From an uncultured Chloroflexota bacterium (GTDB taxonomy: Bacteria; Chloroflexota; Dehalococcoidia; UBA2979), in the NCBI GenBank assembly GCA_902827055.1, contig CADEHD010000074.1, positions 1-8,688 on the forward strand: DNA of 8,688 nucleotides, given 5' to 3'. This document shows, piece by piece, positions 1-8,128 of this stretch (position 1 is its first letter; every line of letters begins with the position of its first letter). Under the pieces are notes generated by a model that worked only from the letters and a program-made list of their open reading frames with translations, was not told the origin of the DNA and made no database searches. The position numbers were made by a program, and so were the translations under genes.

Positions 1-1
1 A

Positions 2-937
2 CAGCGGGCTGTCGGGCCCGCCCGACATGTCGCCGAAGACGTAGTTCACCGGCAGCAGATCCTTGTGATGGATCGGTTGCTCGCGCAGGGTGTCGCGCAG
101 CGTCACCAACTCGCGGATCGGCACCAGTTTGCCGGCGCTGCTGCGCACCGTGAGCTGGAGCAGGGCCTCCAGGTCGCCGTGGCGTTCGGCCGGTAGTTGC
201 AGGGTCGCCGCCGCCGGGTATTTGCTCTGGTCGTGCAGGTAGGCCGTGGCGTGGCCGGCCAGGCCGGCGCGCAGCGTGGTCACGATCGCCTGCTGCGGCA
301 CGCCGAGCAATGCGGCCTTGCGCCGGTCCACCACCAGCACGGCCTTGGGGGCCGCGGCGATGCTGCTGTCATCGACGTCAACCAGGCCGGTGGTCTTTTC
401 GAACTGCGCGCGCACGGCGCGGGCCACTTCGCGCCGCCCTTCGGCTTCGGGCCCGTAGATCTCGGCCACCAGCGGCGCCAGCACCGGCGGCCCCGGCGGC
501 ACTTCCACCACCTTGACATTGGCGCCGAAACGCGCGCCGATCTTTTGCAATGCCGGGCGCACACGCGCGGCGATGGCGTGGCTTTGCGCCTTGCGCAGGT
601 GCTTGTCCACGAGATTCACCTGGATGTCGCCGACTTCGCCGCCGCTGCGCAGGTAGTACTGGCGCACCAGGCCATTGAAATTGATCGGCGCCGCCGTGCC
701 GGCATAGGCCTGGTAGTCGGTGACCTCGGGCACGTTGGCCAGGTGCGCGCCGAGTTGGTGCAAGACCGCGGCGGTCTTCTCCAGCGGCGTGCCGGCCGGC
801 ATATCGACGACGACCTGGAACTCCGATTTGTTGTCGAAGGGCAGCATCTTCAGCACCACCAGCCCGGTCGCGGGCAGCAGCAGCGAGATCGCGATCAGCG
901 CGGCGACGGCGAGGCCGAGCACGCCGCGGCGGCGGGC
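2..937 (-). CDS. RND efflux permease fragment, fused in frame to the tgpA frame (probable assembly chimera)
   Basis: This is an internal piece of about 312 codons of a resistance-nodulation-division inner-membrane permease, the proton-driven pump of tripartite efflux systems. After a basic stretch comes one hydrophobic helix (about 890-920), which I equate with TM7, the first helix of the second RND half. The segment KMLPFDNKSEFQVVVDMPAG follows, then a long periplasmic-type region with INFNGLVRQYYLR and VKVVEVPPGPPVLAPLVAEI, all typical of this permease family. The frame has no stop down to the left edge, so the C-terminal part is missing, and there is no start because it continues from the tgpA frame. 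About half of its glutamate codons are GAA (7 of 14) and it uses AAA for lysine, unlike the tgpA part. It looks proteobacterial. The family assignment is confident; that it belongs to this genome is doubtful. Confidence 0.8.
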
Positions 938-946
938 GCCGCGCTT
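926..946 (-). other. Junction between tgpA and RND permease sequence
   Basis: Reading the minus strand, the codons for A-K-R-G of the transglutaminase core (949-938) run directly into R-R-R-G-V-L and the RND membrane helix. The tract consists almost entirely of G and C with repeated CGC and GGC triplets, a low-complexity setting where an assembler can join unrelated reads. No target-site duplication, transposon end or recombination site is seen. The exact breakpoint is uncertain by a few codons. Confidence 0.7.
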
Positions 947-2512
947 GGCATCGAGCAGGAACGTGCCGACCGCGTCCGCGCGGGGTGGCGGATCAGGCGT
1001 ATTGAGGTCGAAGAGGTACTGCGTGCGCAGGTGCTGCTCGATGCGACGCGCGCGCAGGTACGGCGAAGAGACGTCCTTCGTCAGCGAATCCGCGAGCTCG
1101 TAGACGCCTGCCGGCAACGCGGGAGGCAGTTGCAGGTACCGGTCGACGACCCACTGCGGGTACGTCGCCGGTGCGCGGACGAGCGTCGCGGTCGACGCGC
1201 CAGAAATCGTGCCCACCGCCTGGTACACCGACTCCTCGCGAAGCCGCCCCGCCGGCGTGACGCCGAGCACATCGGCGGGGTCAGGCCCCACCAGCAGCGT
1301 CGCGTCGATATCCGTCGCGAGTGGTTCGCCGGGCACCAGCAGCCGCCGCGTCAGCGCGGACGTCTCGAGATCGATGGCCGCGATGAAGGGCTTGCGAAAC
1401 GCGGCGCGGGTCTGTGGCGACCCGAACGCCGCCGCATCGACACTCGCTGCCGGAAACGGCAGCGGCTGCGCGCCCGTCTGGCGCCAGGCGCGACCCGTGT
1501 ACTCGTCGTAGGACGCCGCGCGCAGGTAGGCGACCTCGGGGGGTGCGCTGACCTTGACCAGCGGCTCGCCCGAGAGCCGCACCCGACCCTGCAGCGGGAG
1601 GACCTCCCCGAACTTGTGGAACAGGTCGCCACGCTTCGCATCGATACCGAAGAACACCCGACCGACTCGTTCGATGCGGCTGTTCAGCGGTTGCGTGAGG
1701 TCCTGCCACACATCGGCCACCGGCCCCCAGTGATTCGCCGTGGGCACCGTCCACGCGGCCACGATTAGCGCGAGACCGGCCCACGTCGCGAAGTTGAGTA
1801 CCTCAAGGCTGAGGAGTGGCGGATGCGCCGTCTGGTCGCGACGCCAGCGCGCGTCGGCGCGCACCGCGTGCATTCGAGTCACCAGGAGGATGCCCGCGAA
1901 CAGGTACACGACGAACGCGACCGACGGCTGGCCCGGCAAGTACGAGATGTTCGTGAGGAGCGCCACGCCACCGGGGATCACCGCCAGCCATCCGTTGCGG
2001 AGGCGGAAGACAGACCACACCGCGCTGAACGCCATCAGCCACGACAGCAGCACCACCACGAGAATGAACGGCATCGGGTCTGTGGAGACATCGCCGGCGA
2101 ACAGCGCCGTGAACCAGTCGATCAGCCGCAGACGCAACTCGGTCCAGCGCGAGAACAGGTCCGTGCCCAGCAACGGATCGGAGAGCTGCATCGCGTACGC
2201 CGTCTGCACCACCGTCGACGCGACCCCGAGCGGGATGGCGAGGAGCACGAGGACCGGACTCGGCCAGGGCACGCGAGACAGGACGAACCCGGCGGCCAGC
2301 CCGAGCATCGCCGCCGACGAGAGCGACGGCATCTCGGGCACCCAGTCGGCCTGCTCGATGGACGTACTCACCGAAAGAAACGCCACGAGGATCAGCGTGA
2401 GGCTAACCCACGTCTCCCAGGACCGGAGCGAGCCGTGCGGCAGCGGCACGTAGGGCTGCGGAGGCCCGATGCGCGCCTCGAAGGGGCCGGAGGGGAGCGA
2501 GCGGGCGCTCAC
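938..2512 (-). CDS. tgpA: TgpA-type membrane transglutaminase, truncated before its catalytic cysteine
   Basis: Third gene of the moxR-DUF58-tgpA cluster. The GTG at 2512 overlaps the DUF58 stop in GTGA, with GAGG 7 nt upstream, suggesting translational coupling. Residues 34-257 hold about seven hydrophobic segments (near 34-53, 67-80, 86-104, 148-168, 173-190, 197-212, 240-257), fitting the TgpA N-terminal membrane domain (DUF3488). An outer domain follows, with YLRAASYDEYTGRAW near 329-343. The transglutaminase core begins near 463, with RARRIEQHLRTQYLFDL and then DPPPRADAVGTFLLDAKRG ending at 525. In the family the next residues are YCxYFA with the catalytic Cys. Here the frame passes into RND permease sequence instead, so Cys, His, Asp, the last helix and the usual DUF4129 tail are absent. 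As written it could not be an active transglutaminase. The family call is from motifs; the truncation is probably an assembly artefact. Confidence 0.8.
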
Positions 2513-3762
2513 CGGACGGCCTCGACGGCCAGCTCACCGCGGCCACCAAGGGCGCGCGTCAGCTCGTCCGTCTTCTTCACCGTGTAGGTGTAGATGCCCG
2601 CCGCTGCGAGCGTGCCGTAGACGTCAAGCGACGACCCGGGCGCACCCCACGTCTCCCCCTCGAGGAGCACGGCGGCCACCTTGACGCCGCGTCCCGCCAG
2701 CGACATCAGCGTCATCGCCCAGCCCTCATCCGGGGATGGCGTCACCGCCACCACCGTCGTGTGGCGGCCGAAGCGCCGCGAGATCTCGATGAGCAGCCGC
2801 TCGAGAGGCACATCGCCAACCGCGCGCGCCAGCGCGAGTGACTCGAGCATCCGCGTGTGGTGATTCTGGCCGCGGTCGGGCTCATCCACACGGAGGTCCG
2901 AGCCAAAGCTGATCAGTCCAACCGAGCGGTGGGCCTGGATGAAGAACCGCGCAATCGAGGCGGCGACGGTGACCGCCACCTCCTCGGTGCTGTCCTCGCC
3001 GGCGCCTCGATGCACCGAGCGGTCGAGGTCGAGCACGATCCAGATGTCCGAACTCGGGTCGAGCTCGAAGAGCTTCACCATCAGGTTGCCCGTGCGCGCC
3101 GTCTGAGGCCAGTGGATCCGGTTGTAGGAATCGCCTGCGACGTACTGCCGAAGGCCCGCGTAGTTCGGCGTGACGTTGTGCGTCCGCTTGCGGAACTTGC
3201 CCTCGCCCGGGAGGTTCGCCGGCGGGATGTAGAAGTTGGGCAGATCGGGAGCGGCCGGGTACACCAGCACCGTCACCGGCTCCCCGAACTCCCTCGTCAT
3301 CCGGAAGAAGCCGAACGGGTCAGTCGCGGTGATCCGGATCGGCCCAAGGCGGTACACGCCGCGCTGGAGCGCTGGTTCCGAGTAGCTCCAGCCGGCGGAG
3401 CCCCGCGAGCCGATCGTGACCACCCGCTTCGACCGGTAACTCGGAATCGACGACTGGTCCTCGACCTCCAGCCACACCTTGGGCAGGATGCTCGTCGAGC
3501 GGAGCAGCACCTGCCCCTCGAGCGGCTGACCCTGGCTCACGCGGTGCGTCCGCCGCAGCACCTCCACGTCGAGGTCGCGGATCATCGAGCGCGTCCAGAA
3601 CCACACGAGCGGCACGGCGAACGCCACGATGTACGCGAGCCGGAAGAGCAGCCAGAAGCCCGTGGCCAGCCCCACAACGACGCAGACCAGCGCGAGCGTC
3701 AGTGCGATCGACACGTTCCCGTGGCGGACCACCCAGCGAGCCAGGGCGAGCATGCGTCGCAC
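2509..3762 (-). CDS. DUF58 domain membrane protein
   Basis: A 417-residue protein of the DUF58 family, commonly encoded between a MoxR ATPase and a transglutaminase or vWA gene. Two hydrophobic segments near 18-38 and 42-57 anchor it in the membrane. Residues 66-200 form a beta-rich region, and the family signature follows at about 204-223, LRQYVAGDSYNRIHWPQTAR, then LMVKLFE. A vWA-like region starts at IVLDLDRS (242-249), resembling the first metal-binding loop of MIDAS domains. The GTG start at 3762 has GGAGG 9 nt upstream; an ATG three codons in is possible but further from that site. It lies 33 nt after moxR and overlaps tgpA by 4 nt, so the three are probably one transcript. Its biochemical function is unknown; a role with MoxR in assembling or activating envelope proteins is an inference from family context. 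Confidence 0.92.
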   Translation of the reverse strand: MRRMLALARWVVRHGNVSIALTLALVCVVVGLATGFWLLFRLAYIVAFAVPLVWFWTRSMIRDLDVEVLRRTHRVSQGQPLEGQVLLRSTSILPKVWLEVEDQSSIPSYRSKRVVTIGSRGSAGWSYSEPALQRGVYRLGPIRITATDPFGFFRMTREFGEPVTVLVYPAAPDLPNFYIPPANLPGEGKFRKRTHNVTPNYAGLRQYVAGDSYNRIHWPQTARTGNLMVKLFELDPSSDIWIVLDLDRSVHRGAGEDSTEEVAVTVAASIARFFIQAHRSVGLISFGSDLRVDEPDRGQNHHTRMLESLALARAVGDVPLERLLIEISRRFGRHTTVVAVTPSPDEGWAMTLMSLAGRGVKVAAVLLEGETWGAPGSSLDVYGTLAAAGIYTYTVKKTDELTRALGGRGELAVEAVR

Positions 3763-3795
3763 GGGAGGGAACCTCCGACCTCGAGGCGTCGAGCG

Positions 3796-4752
3796 TTAGA
3801 CGCCGCCTCGGGCGCGCACTCCGGGCACCGGGGTTCGCTGGATGCACTCGTCGACGATGTCTGCAGCGCTGATGTTCCGGACGCGGGCCGCCGGACTGAC
3901 GATCACGCGGTGGCCGAGTGCCGGATAGGCGAGGAGCTTGATGTCGTCGGGCTGCACGAAATCGCGGCTCTCGAGCATCGCGTACGCCTGCGCGATCCGC
4001 ATCAGTGCCAGCGACCCACGCGGCGACGCCCCGAGGTACACCGCCTCGTGTTCGCGGGTCGCGTTGACCAGGCTCACCACGTACTGCTTGATGAGCGGGT
4101 CCACGTACACCTCGGTGATCGCCCGCTGCAGCTCGAGGACCTCCTCGGCCGTAGTCGCCTGCGGGAGGGACTCGATCGGGTGCGAGCGCTGCTGCGCGTC
4201 CATGACGAGGACCTCGTCCGTGGGGGACGGGTACCCGAGGTGTACGCGCATCAGGAAGCGGTCCAGCTGGGCCTCGGGGAGGGGGAACGTGCCCTCGTAT
4301 TCGATCGGGTTCTGCGTCGCCATCACCATGAACGGCTGGGGCAGCGGATGGGTGACGCCGTCGACCGTTACCTGGCGCTCCTCCATGGCCTCGAGGAGGG
4401 CCGACTGAGTCTTCGGCGTCGCGCGGTTGATCTCATCGGTGAGCACGATCTGAGACATGATCGGCCCCGGACGGAACTCGAAGCTCCCCGTCGCGGGCGT
4501 ATAGACCGAGACGCCGGTCACGTCTGTCGGTAGGAGATCGGGCGTGAACTGGATCCGAGCGAACGAGCACCCGGTGGAGCGAGCCAGAGCCCGGGCCAGC
4601 ATCGTCTTCCCGACGCCGGGCACGTCCTCGATCAGCAGGTGACCGCGGCAGAGGAGCGCGATCAGCGCGAGGCGCGCCTCGTGCTGTTTGCCGATGATGA
4701 CCCGCTCGACGTTCGCGAGGATGCGTTCGGAAAGGAGTCTTGGGTCTTCCAC
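3796..4752 (-). CDS. MoxR family AAA+ ATPase
   Basis: A 318-residue AAA+ ATPase of the MoxR/AAA_3 family, chaperone-like ATPases that activate or assemble metal-dependent or vWA-domain partners. Walker A is VPGVGKTM at 44-51, Walker B with the DEINRA signature lies at 102-111, sensor 1 is MATQNP at 144-149, and EAQLDRF at 160-166 carries the likely arginine finger. The C-terminal lid includes LGASPRG and the conserved PALGHR. Length is normal for the family. The GTG start at 4752 has GGAGG 4 nt upstream, a slightly short spacing. It is the first gene of the operon with DUF58 and tgpA and is transcribed away from the M23 gene. No key residue is missing. The family assignment is very secure; the client protein is unknown. 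Confidence 0.95.
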   Translation of the reverse strand: MEDPRLLSERILANVERVIIGKQHEARLALIALLCRGHLLIEDVPGVGKTMLARALARSTGCSFARIQFTPDLLPTDVTGVSVYTPATGSFEFRPGPIMSQIVLTDEINRATPKTQSALLEAMEERQVTVDGVTHPLPQPFMVMATQNPIEYEGTFPLPEAQLDRFLMRVHLGYPSPTDEVLVMDAQQRSHPIESLPQATTAEEVLELQRAITEVYVDPLIKQYVVSLVNATREHEAVYLGASPRGSLALMRIAQAYAMLESRDFVQPDDIKLLAYPALGHRVIVSPAARVRNISAADIVDECIQRTPVPGVRARGGV

Positions 4753-4937
4753 TGCGCCTCCGCGCCCTGCAGCGTCGTTGCGATGGCCCCGGGTTGCGGC
4801 TGCGCGGAGGGGTCGATGTGCCTCGCCCCGGCCACGACGCGCTCAGTATATGCAAGCACACGCAAGCCTCGCGGTGGCCGCGCCCGCCATCTATCCTTGA
4901 ATCCTTCGATACGACGCGTCGCGGGGTGGAGATCCAC
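4753..4937. promoter_or_regulatory. Divergent intergenic region with promoters for moxR and the M23 gene
   Basis: The 185 bp between two divergent starts must hold the promoters of both genes. The best visible element is TATACT on the minus strand (4850-4845), a near-consensus -10 about 93 bp upstream of the moxR start, but no good -35 lies at the usual distance. On the plus strand TATCCT (4892-4897) is a weak candidate for the M23 gene. The M23 start has GGAG at 4928-4931, 6 nt before the GTG. Promoter assignment is tentative. Confidence 0.4.
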
Positions 4938-6197
4938 GTGGAGGACCCGACCGGCCGTTCGCGTCCGCGATGGCGTGGGAAACCGGTCCTGCTCGCCATC
5001 GGAAGCGCGGTCGCAGCCGTCGGAGTCGGAGCGGCCGGCCTCCTCTTCCTGCGAGCCGAAGAGGCCCCCCCGGCGGTCACCGTCAAGACAGTGAGTGCCG
5101 AGGCCACGCCTACGCTGACCTCCAGTCCGGTCAACCCGGTCCGCTCCACGCCCGCGCCGACCCAGGCCACGCCCGGCCCAGCGAGCGCTACCGCCTCCCC
5201 GCCCCCGGCGACGCTAGCGCCGTCCGCCAGCTCGACCCCCGCGAGTTCGGCCGTGGCCGCCTCGACGCCCGGCGCTGGCTCGCCCACGGCCACCTCGACG
5301 ACCACTCCAGCGACCGCGGCGCCCCCTTCGGCAACCCCGCCGACTCCGCCAGCGGCCGCGCCGCAAGGAACCGCTTCGGCGCCTGGCCAGCCCGGAGCGG
5401 CAGCCGCCCCGTATATCCTCGCGCCTGCCTCCGCCGGAATCGGCGATGCCTTCATCGTCCGCGTGTTCGCGGAGGGCGCCGCCTCCGTATCCCTCGAGGT
5501 AGACGGCGCGCGGCACACGCTCGCCCACTCGAGTGACCGCTTCTGGGGCATCGTCGGAGTCCCACTGCAAGCCTCCGCGGGACTCCGCACCGTTCGAGTC
5601 ACCGCGCGCAATGCCAGCGGCGGCGTCCTCGGGACATCCGAGGCCCCCCTCGTGTTCGTCCCAGTCGAGCGGCCCGTGGACTACCTCGTTCTCACGGAGG
5701 AACTCACCTCGATCCTCACGGACCAGGCCACCGCGACGGAGCTCGCCATCCGGGCCAGCCAGTTCGCACAGTTCGACCCGCCGCGGCGCTGGCGCGGACC
5801 CTTCGTGCGTCCGCTCATCGGGCCACAGACCACGGCCTTCGGCGAAGGGCGTTCGATTAACGGCGGCCCGGTAGGCGGGTTCCACTCCGGCGAGGACATC
5901 GGCGCCGACGCCGGCACGCCGGTGCACGCCTCGGCGGACGGACGTGTGAGCTCAGTGGTACGCATGCCCATCCGCGGGCTGAGCGTGGTCATCGACCACG
6001 GCGCGGGGGTGAAGTCCGGCTACCACCACCTCGATGGGTCACTGGTCCACGAGGGCGACACCGTCGTACAGGGTCAGATGATCGGGGTCGTCGGCTCGAC
6101 GGGGCTGTCCACCGGCCCGCATCTCCATTGGGAGGTCACGGTCTGGGGGATCAACGTCGACCCCATCCAGTGGACGCGCGAGTCGTTCGAGCCCTAG
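4938..6197 (+). CDS. M23 family metallopeptidase (LytM/lysostaphin type), membrane anchored
   Basis: A predicted zinc endopeptidase of about 419 residues that would cut peptidoglycan cross-links outside the membrane. A basic N-terminus and hydrophobic segment at 17-38 form a signal anchor. A Pro/Thr/Ala/Ser linker runs to about residue 158, then a beta-rich domain (about 159-250, possibly immunoglobulin-like, starting YILAPASAGIGDAFIV). The catalytic M23 domain fills the C-terminus. Ligands and active-site residues are intact: HSGED with His316 and Asp320, YHHL at 362-365, and GPHLHWE with the HLH at 395-397. The GTG at 4938 is chosen for its GGAG site; GTG at 4926 is also in frame. An ATG further upstream, at 4740, would overlap the moxR start and is unlikely. 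It is the only plus-strand gene here and is monocistronic. The exact bond cut is unknown. Confidence 0.92.
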   Translation: MEDPTGRSRPRWRGKPVLLAIGSAVAAVGVGAAGLLFLRAEEAPPAVTVKTVSAEATPTLTSSPVNPVRSTPAPTQATPGPASATASPPPATLAPSASSTPASSAVAASTPGAGSPTATSTTTPATAAPPSATPPTPPAAAPQGTASAPGQPGAAAAPYILAPASAGIGDAFIVRVFAEGAASVSLEVDGARHTLAHSSDRFWGIVGVPLQASAGLRTVRVTARNASGGVLGTSEAPLVFVPVERPVDYLVLTEELTSILTDQATATELAIRASQFAQFDPPRRWRGPFVRPLIGPQTTAFGEGRSINGGPVGGFHSGEDIGADAGTPVHASADGRVSSVVRMPIRGLSVVIDHGAGVKSGYHHLDGSLVHEGDTVVQGQMIGVVGSTGLSTGPHLHWEVTVWGINVDPIQWTRESFEP

Positions 6198-6799
6198 TCG
6201 GAGGCAGTGTCGCGGTAGAGCCCCAGCTCATCGATCAGCTGGCGAACGCGCTCGGGCAGCCACTCACCCGCATCCGCACCACCGCGCACCCGCGCGCGAA
6301 GCGCTGTCGACGAGACGTCCAGCGGCTCCATTTCGAGCCAGTCGATGCGCCCCTCGATGCCGGGAACCGCTCGCAGCGCCTCCGCGGGCACGACGCGCCC
6401 CGCCGGAGGTCGCACGGCCACGGCAAGGCGGGCGATCTCGACCAGCAGCCGCGGATTGCGCCAGTGAGGCAGGTCGCGCAGCACATCGGCGCCCGCGATG
6501 AACCACCAGTCGCCGCCTTCGCGAGCCAGCACCGCGAGCGTCTCGTCGGTGTAGCTCGGACCGGAGCGGTCGATCTCGAGCGTGCTGACGTCCGCCCATG
6601 GCAGGTCGGCGACGGCCGCCTCGACGAGCCTGAGGCGCACGTCGCGAGGACTCACCCGTCGCCCCGCCTTGCGGTACGGGTCGCCAGCCGGCATGAACAC
6701 CACGCGGTCGAGGGCGAGCTGCGCGCGAGCAGCCTCGGCGAGCCGCAGGTGACCGCGGTGCGGCGGATCGAACGTCCCTCCGAGGACGCCGGTCCTCAC
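6194..6799 (-). CDS. nadD: Nicotinate-nucleotide adenylyltransferase NadD
   Basis: A 201-residue enzyme that adenylylates nicotinate mononucleotide with ATP to give deamido-NAD and pyrophosphate, a core step of NAD synthesis in the cytosol. The nucleotidyltransferase signature GGTFDPPHRGHL sits at 7-18, and the second phosphate-binding motif SSTALR, equivalent to the family's SxTxxR, at 163-168. The length is normal for NadD. I place the start at GTG 6799, giving the usual short N-terminus before GVLGGTFDPP; an upstream in-frame start at 6862 would lie inside obg and add unrelated residues. No strong ribosome-binding site is seen, so translation may be coupled to obg, whose stop is 16 nt away. 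Its TAG stop shares CTAG with the convergent M23 gene. An obg-nadD pairing is common in bacteria, often with rsfS next, which is not here. Confidence 0.93.
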   Translation of the reverse strand: MRTGVLGGTFDPPHRGHLRLAEAARAQLALDRVVFMPAGDPYRKAGRRVSPRDVRLRLVEAAVADLPWADVSTLEIDRSGPSYTDETLAVLAREGGDWWFIAGADVLRDLPHWRNPRLLVEIARLAVAVRPPAGRVVPAEALRAVPGIEGRIDWLEMEPLDVSSTALRARVRGGADAGEWLPERVRQLIDELGLYRDTASD

Positions 6800-6815
6800 C
6801 GCCGAGGGCCAGCCG

Positions 6816-8087
6816 CTACACGTCCCACGTAAGCTCCGTGGCACCCACGCGCACGCGGTCACCGGGCTTCACCCCGTGGCGGGCGAGCGCCCGCCCAATG
6901 CCGAGGCGCTTCAACCGGTCGATCAGCTCATAGCGTGCATCGGGATCCTCGACGTCCAGCGTCTCGGCGAGCCACTCCGGCGTCGAACCCGTGACCAGGG
7001 GCATGCCCTCGGGTGTTTCGGTCACCTGGAAGCGCTCACGGCGCATGGGGGGCTCGATGACTGGAAGCCGCTCCTCGAGTGCCTGTGCCGCCGCCCCGCG
7101 GGACGCCTGGACGGCTCGCCACGCTGCGAGCGCCAGGTCCTGTGTGCCCTCACCGGTCAACCCGGAGATCGGGTACCAGGGTTGCGGCAGCTCGTGCGCC
7201 TCTTCAAGCAGCTCGATGCGAGTGCGCGCATCGGGGTCGTCCACTTTGTTCAACGCGAGAAGCTGCGGCTTCTCCGCCAGCCCGTGCCCGAAGTCGGCGA
7301 GCTCGCCATTGATCAGCCGGTAATCGGCGAGCGGGTCTTCGCGCGTCATATCGAGGACGTGCACGAGCACTTGCGTCCGCTCGATGTGGCGCAGGAACTC
7401 GTGGCCGAGCCCCGCTCCCTGGCTCGCGCCTTCAATCAGGCCGGGCATGTCGGCGGCCACGAAGGTGTCGTAGCCAACCGTGACCACCCCGAGCTCGGGC
7501 TCCAGCGTCGTGAACGGGTACGCCCCGACCTTGGGCAGGGCGCGCGACCAGGCGCGCAGCAGCGTCGACTTCCCGGCGTTCGGCAACCCGACGAGGCCCA
7601 CGTCCGCGAGCAGCTTCAGCTCGACCACCAGGTCGCGAGCGCGGCCGGCCTGCCCGTGTTGGGCGAAGTGCGGCGCCTGTCGCGTCGGCCCCGCGAAGCG
7701 GACGTTCCCCCAGCCACCGCGACCACCTCGGGCGCAGACAACGGCCATCCCGTCCTCGACCAGGTCCGCCAGGTGCTCGACCTCGCCATCGGCGCTGACC
7801 GCCGTGACGATGCTTCCGATGGGGACTCGCAGCTCGATGTTGGGACCTGACGCGCCCTTCTTCCGATTCGAGCCGCCGGGTTTGCCGTCCCCCGCCCGAT
7901 GGAGGTCGCCCTCGTGATAGTCGCGAAGCGTCGAGAGCGACCGAGTCGCGACCAGGATCACGTTGCCGCCGCGGCCGCCATCGCCACCGTCAGGCCCGCC
8001 GCGAGGGACGAATTTCTCGCGACGGAACGTGGCCGCACCGTCCCCGCCTCGACCGGCCTGCACGCGAATGCGGACGCGGTCAATCAC
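6816..8087 (-). CDS. obg: GTPase Obg (ObgE/CgtA), with OCT domain
   Basis: A 423-residue essential GTPase that acts in large ribosomal subunit assembly and links growth to nucleotide state. The glycine-rich Obg domain covers 1-160, with repeats such as GGPDGGDGGRGG. The G domain has G1 GLPNAGKST (167-175), G2 TT at 193-194, G3 DMPG (213-216), G4 NKVD (280-283) and G5 SGLTGEG (308-314). A C-terminal OCT domain (about 353-423) is present, a feature of Gram-positive and Chloroflexota-type Obg rather than proteobacterial ones. Length and motifs are complete. The start is GTG at 8087, giving the usual M-I-D-R-V N-terminus; no Shine-Dalgarno is visible just upstream. A 14-codon open frame ends across this start. 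It lies downstream of dnaA beyond the candidate origin and is likely co-transcribed with nadD. Confidence 0.97.
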   Translation of the reverse strand: MIDRVRIRVQAGRGGDGAATFRREKFVPRGGPDGGDGGRGGNVILVATRSLSTLRDYHEGDLHRAGDGKPGGSNRKKGASGPNIELRVPIGSIVTAVSADGEVEHLADLVEDGMAVVCARGGRGGWGNVRFAGPTRQAPHFAQHGQAGRARDLVVELKLLADVGLVGLPNAGKSTLLRAWSRALPKVGAYPFTTLEPELGVVTVGYDTFVAADMPGLIEGASQGAGLGHEFLRHIERTQVLVHVLDMTREDPLADYRLINGELADFGHGLAEKPQLLALNKVDDPDARTRIELLEEAHELPQPWYPISGLTGEGTQDLALAAWRAVQASRGAAAQALEERLPVIEPPMRRERFQVTETPEGMPLVTGSTPEWLAETLDVEDPDARYELIDRLKRLGIGRALARHGVKPGDRVRVGATELTWDV

Positions 8088-8128
8088 GACGAGGGAGCTT
8101 TCAACAGAACGGTGGAATGAGTCGCCAT
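8084..8128 (-). CDS. Possible 14-codon leader frame overlapping the obg start
   Basis: ATG at 8128 opens a frame of 14 codons (MATHSTVLLKAPSS) whose TGA stop lies within the GTGA of the obg start. The obg start lacks a clear Shine-Dalgarno site, so reinitiation after this short frame could help translate obg. The leader frame itself also lacks a good ribosome-binding site, and so short a frame can occur by chance. It shows no amino-acid run typical of an attenuator peptide. Confidence 0.2.
   Translation of the reverse strand: MATHSTVLLKAPSS

Noticed and set aside
197..1768. Long plus-strand open frame (523 codons)
   Set aside because: It lies antisense to the tgpA/RND frame. The product is rich in Arg, Gly, His and Gln with no recognisable fold, as expected of a shadow frame in GC-rich DNA.
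2..2512. A genuine new transglutaminase-transporter fusion protein
   Set aside because: The active site is missing, the membrane topology is inconsistent and codon use shifts at a GC-only junction. An assembly chimera explains all of these more simply.
2857..4533. Plus-strand open frame of 558 codons across DUF58 and moxR
   Set aside because: The opposite strand carries two intact families with all motifs. This frame gives Arg/His/Asp-rich low-complexity sequence, a mirror of GC-rich coding.
3796..4752. MoxR operon as a counter-conflict (MoxR-vWA) defence system
   Set aside because: The neighbours are DUF58 and TgpA, the common envelope-type arrangement. None of the extra partner genes of ternary conflict systems is present.
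4433..5611. Minus-strand open frame of 392 codons over the M23 gene and moxR
   Set aside because: It overlaps both real genes out of frame, and its product is an Ala/Gly/Val-rich run mirroring the Pro/Thr linker.
6876..7850. Plus-strand open frame of 324 codons over obg
   Set aside because: Antisense to the fully conserved obg gene, with no recognisable motif.
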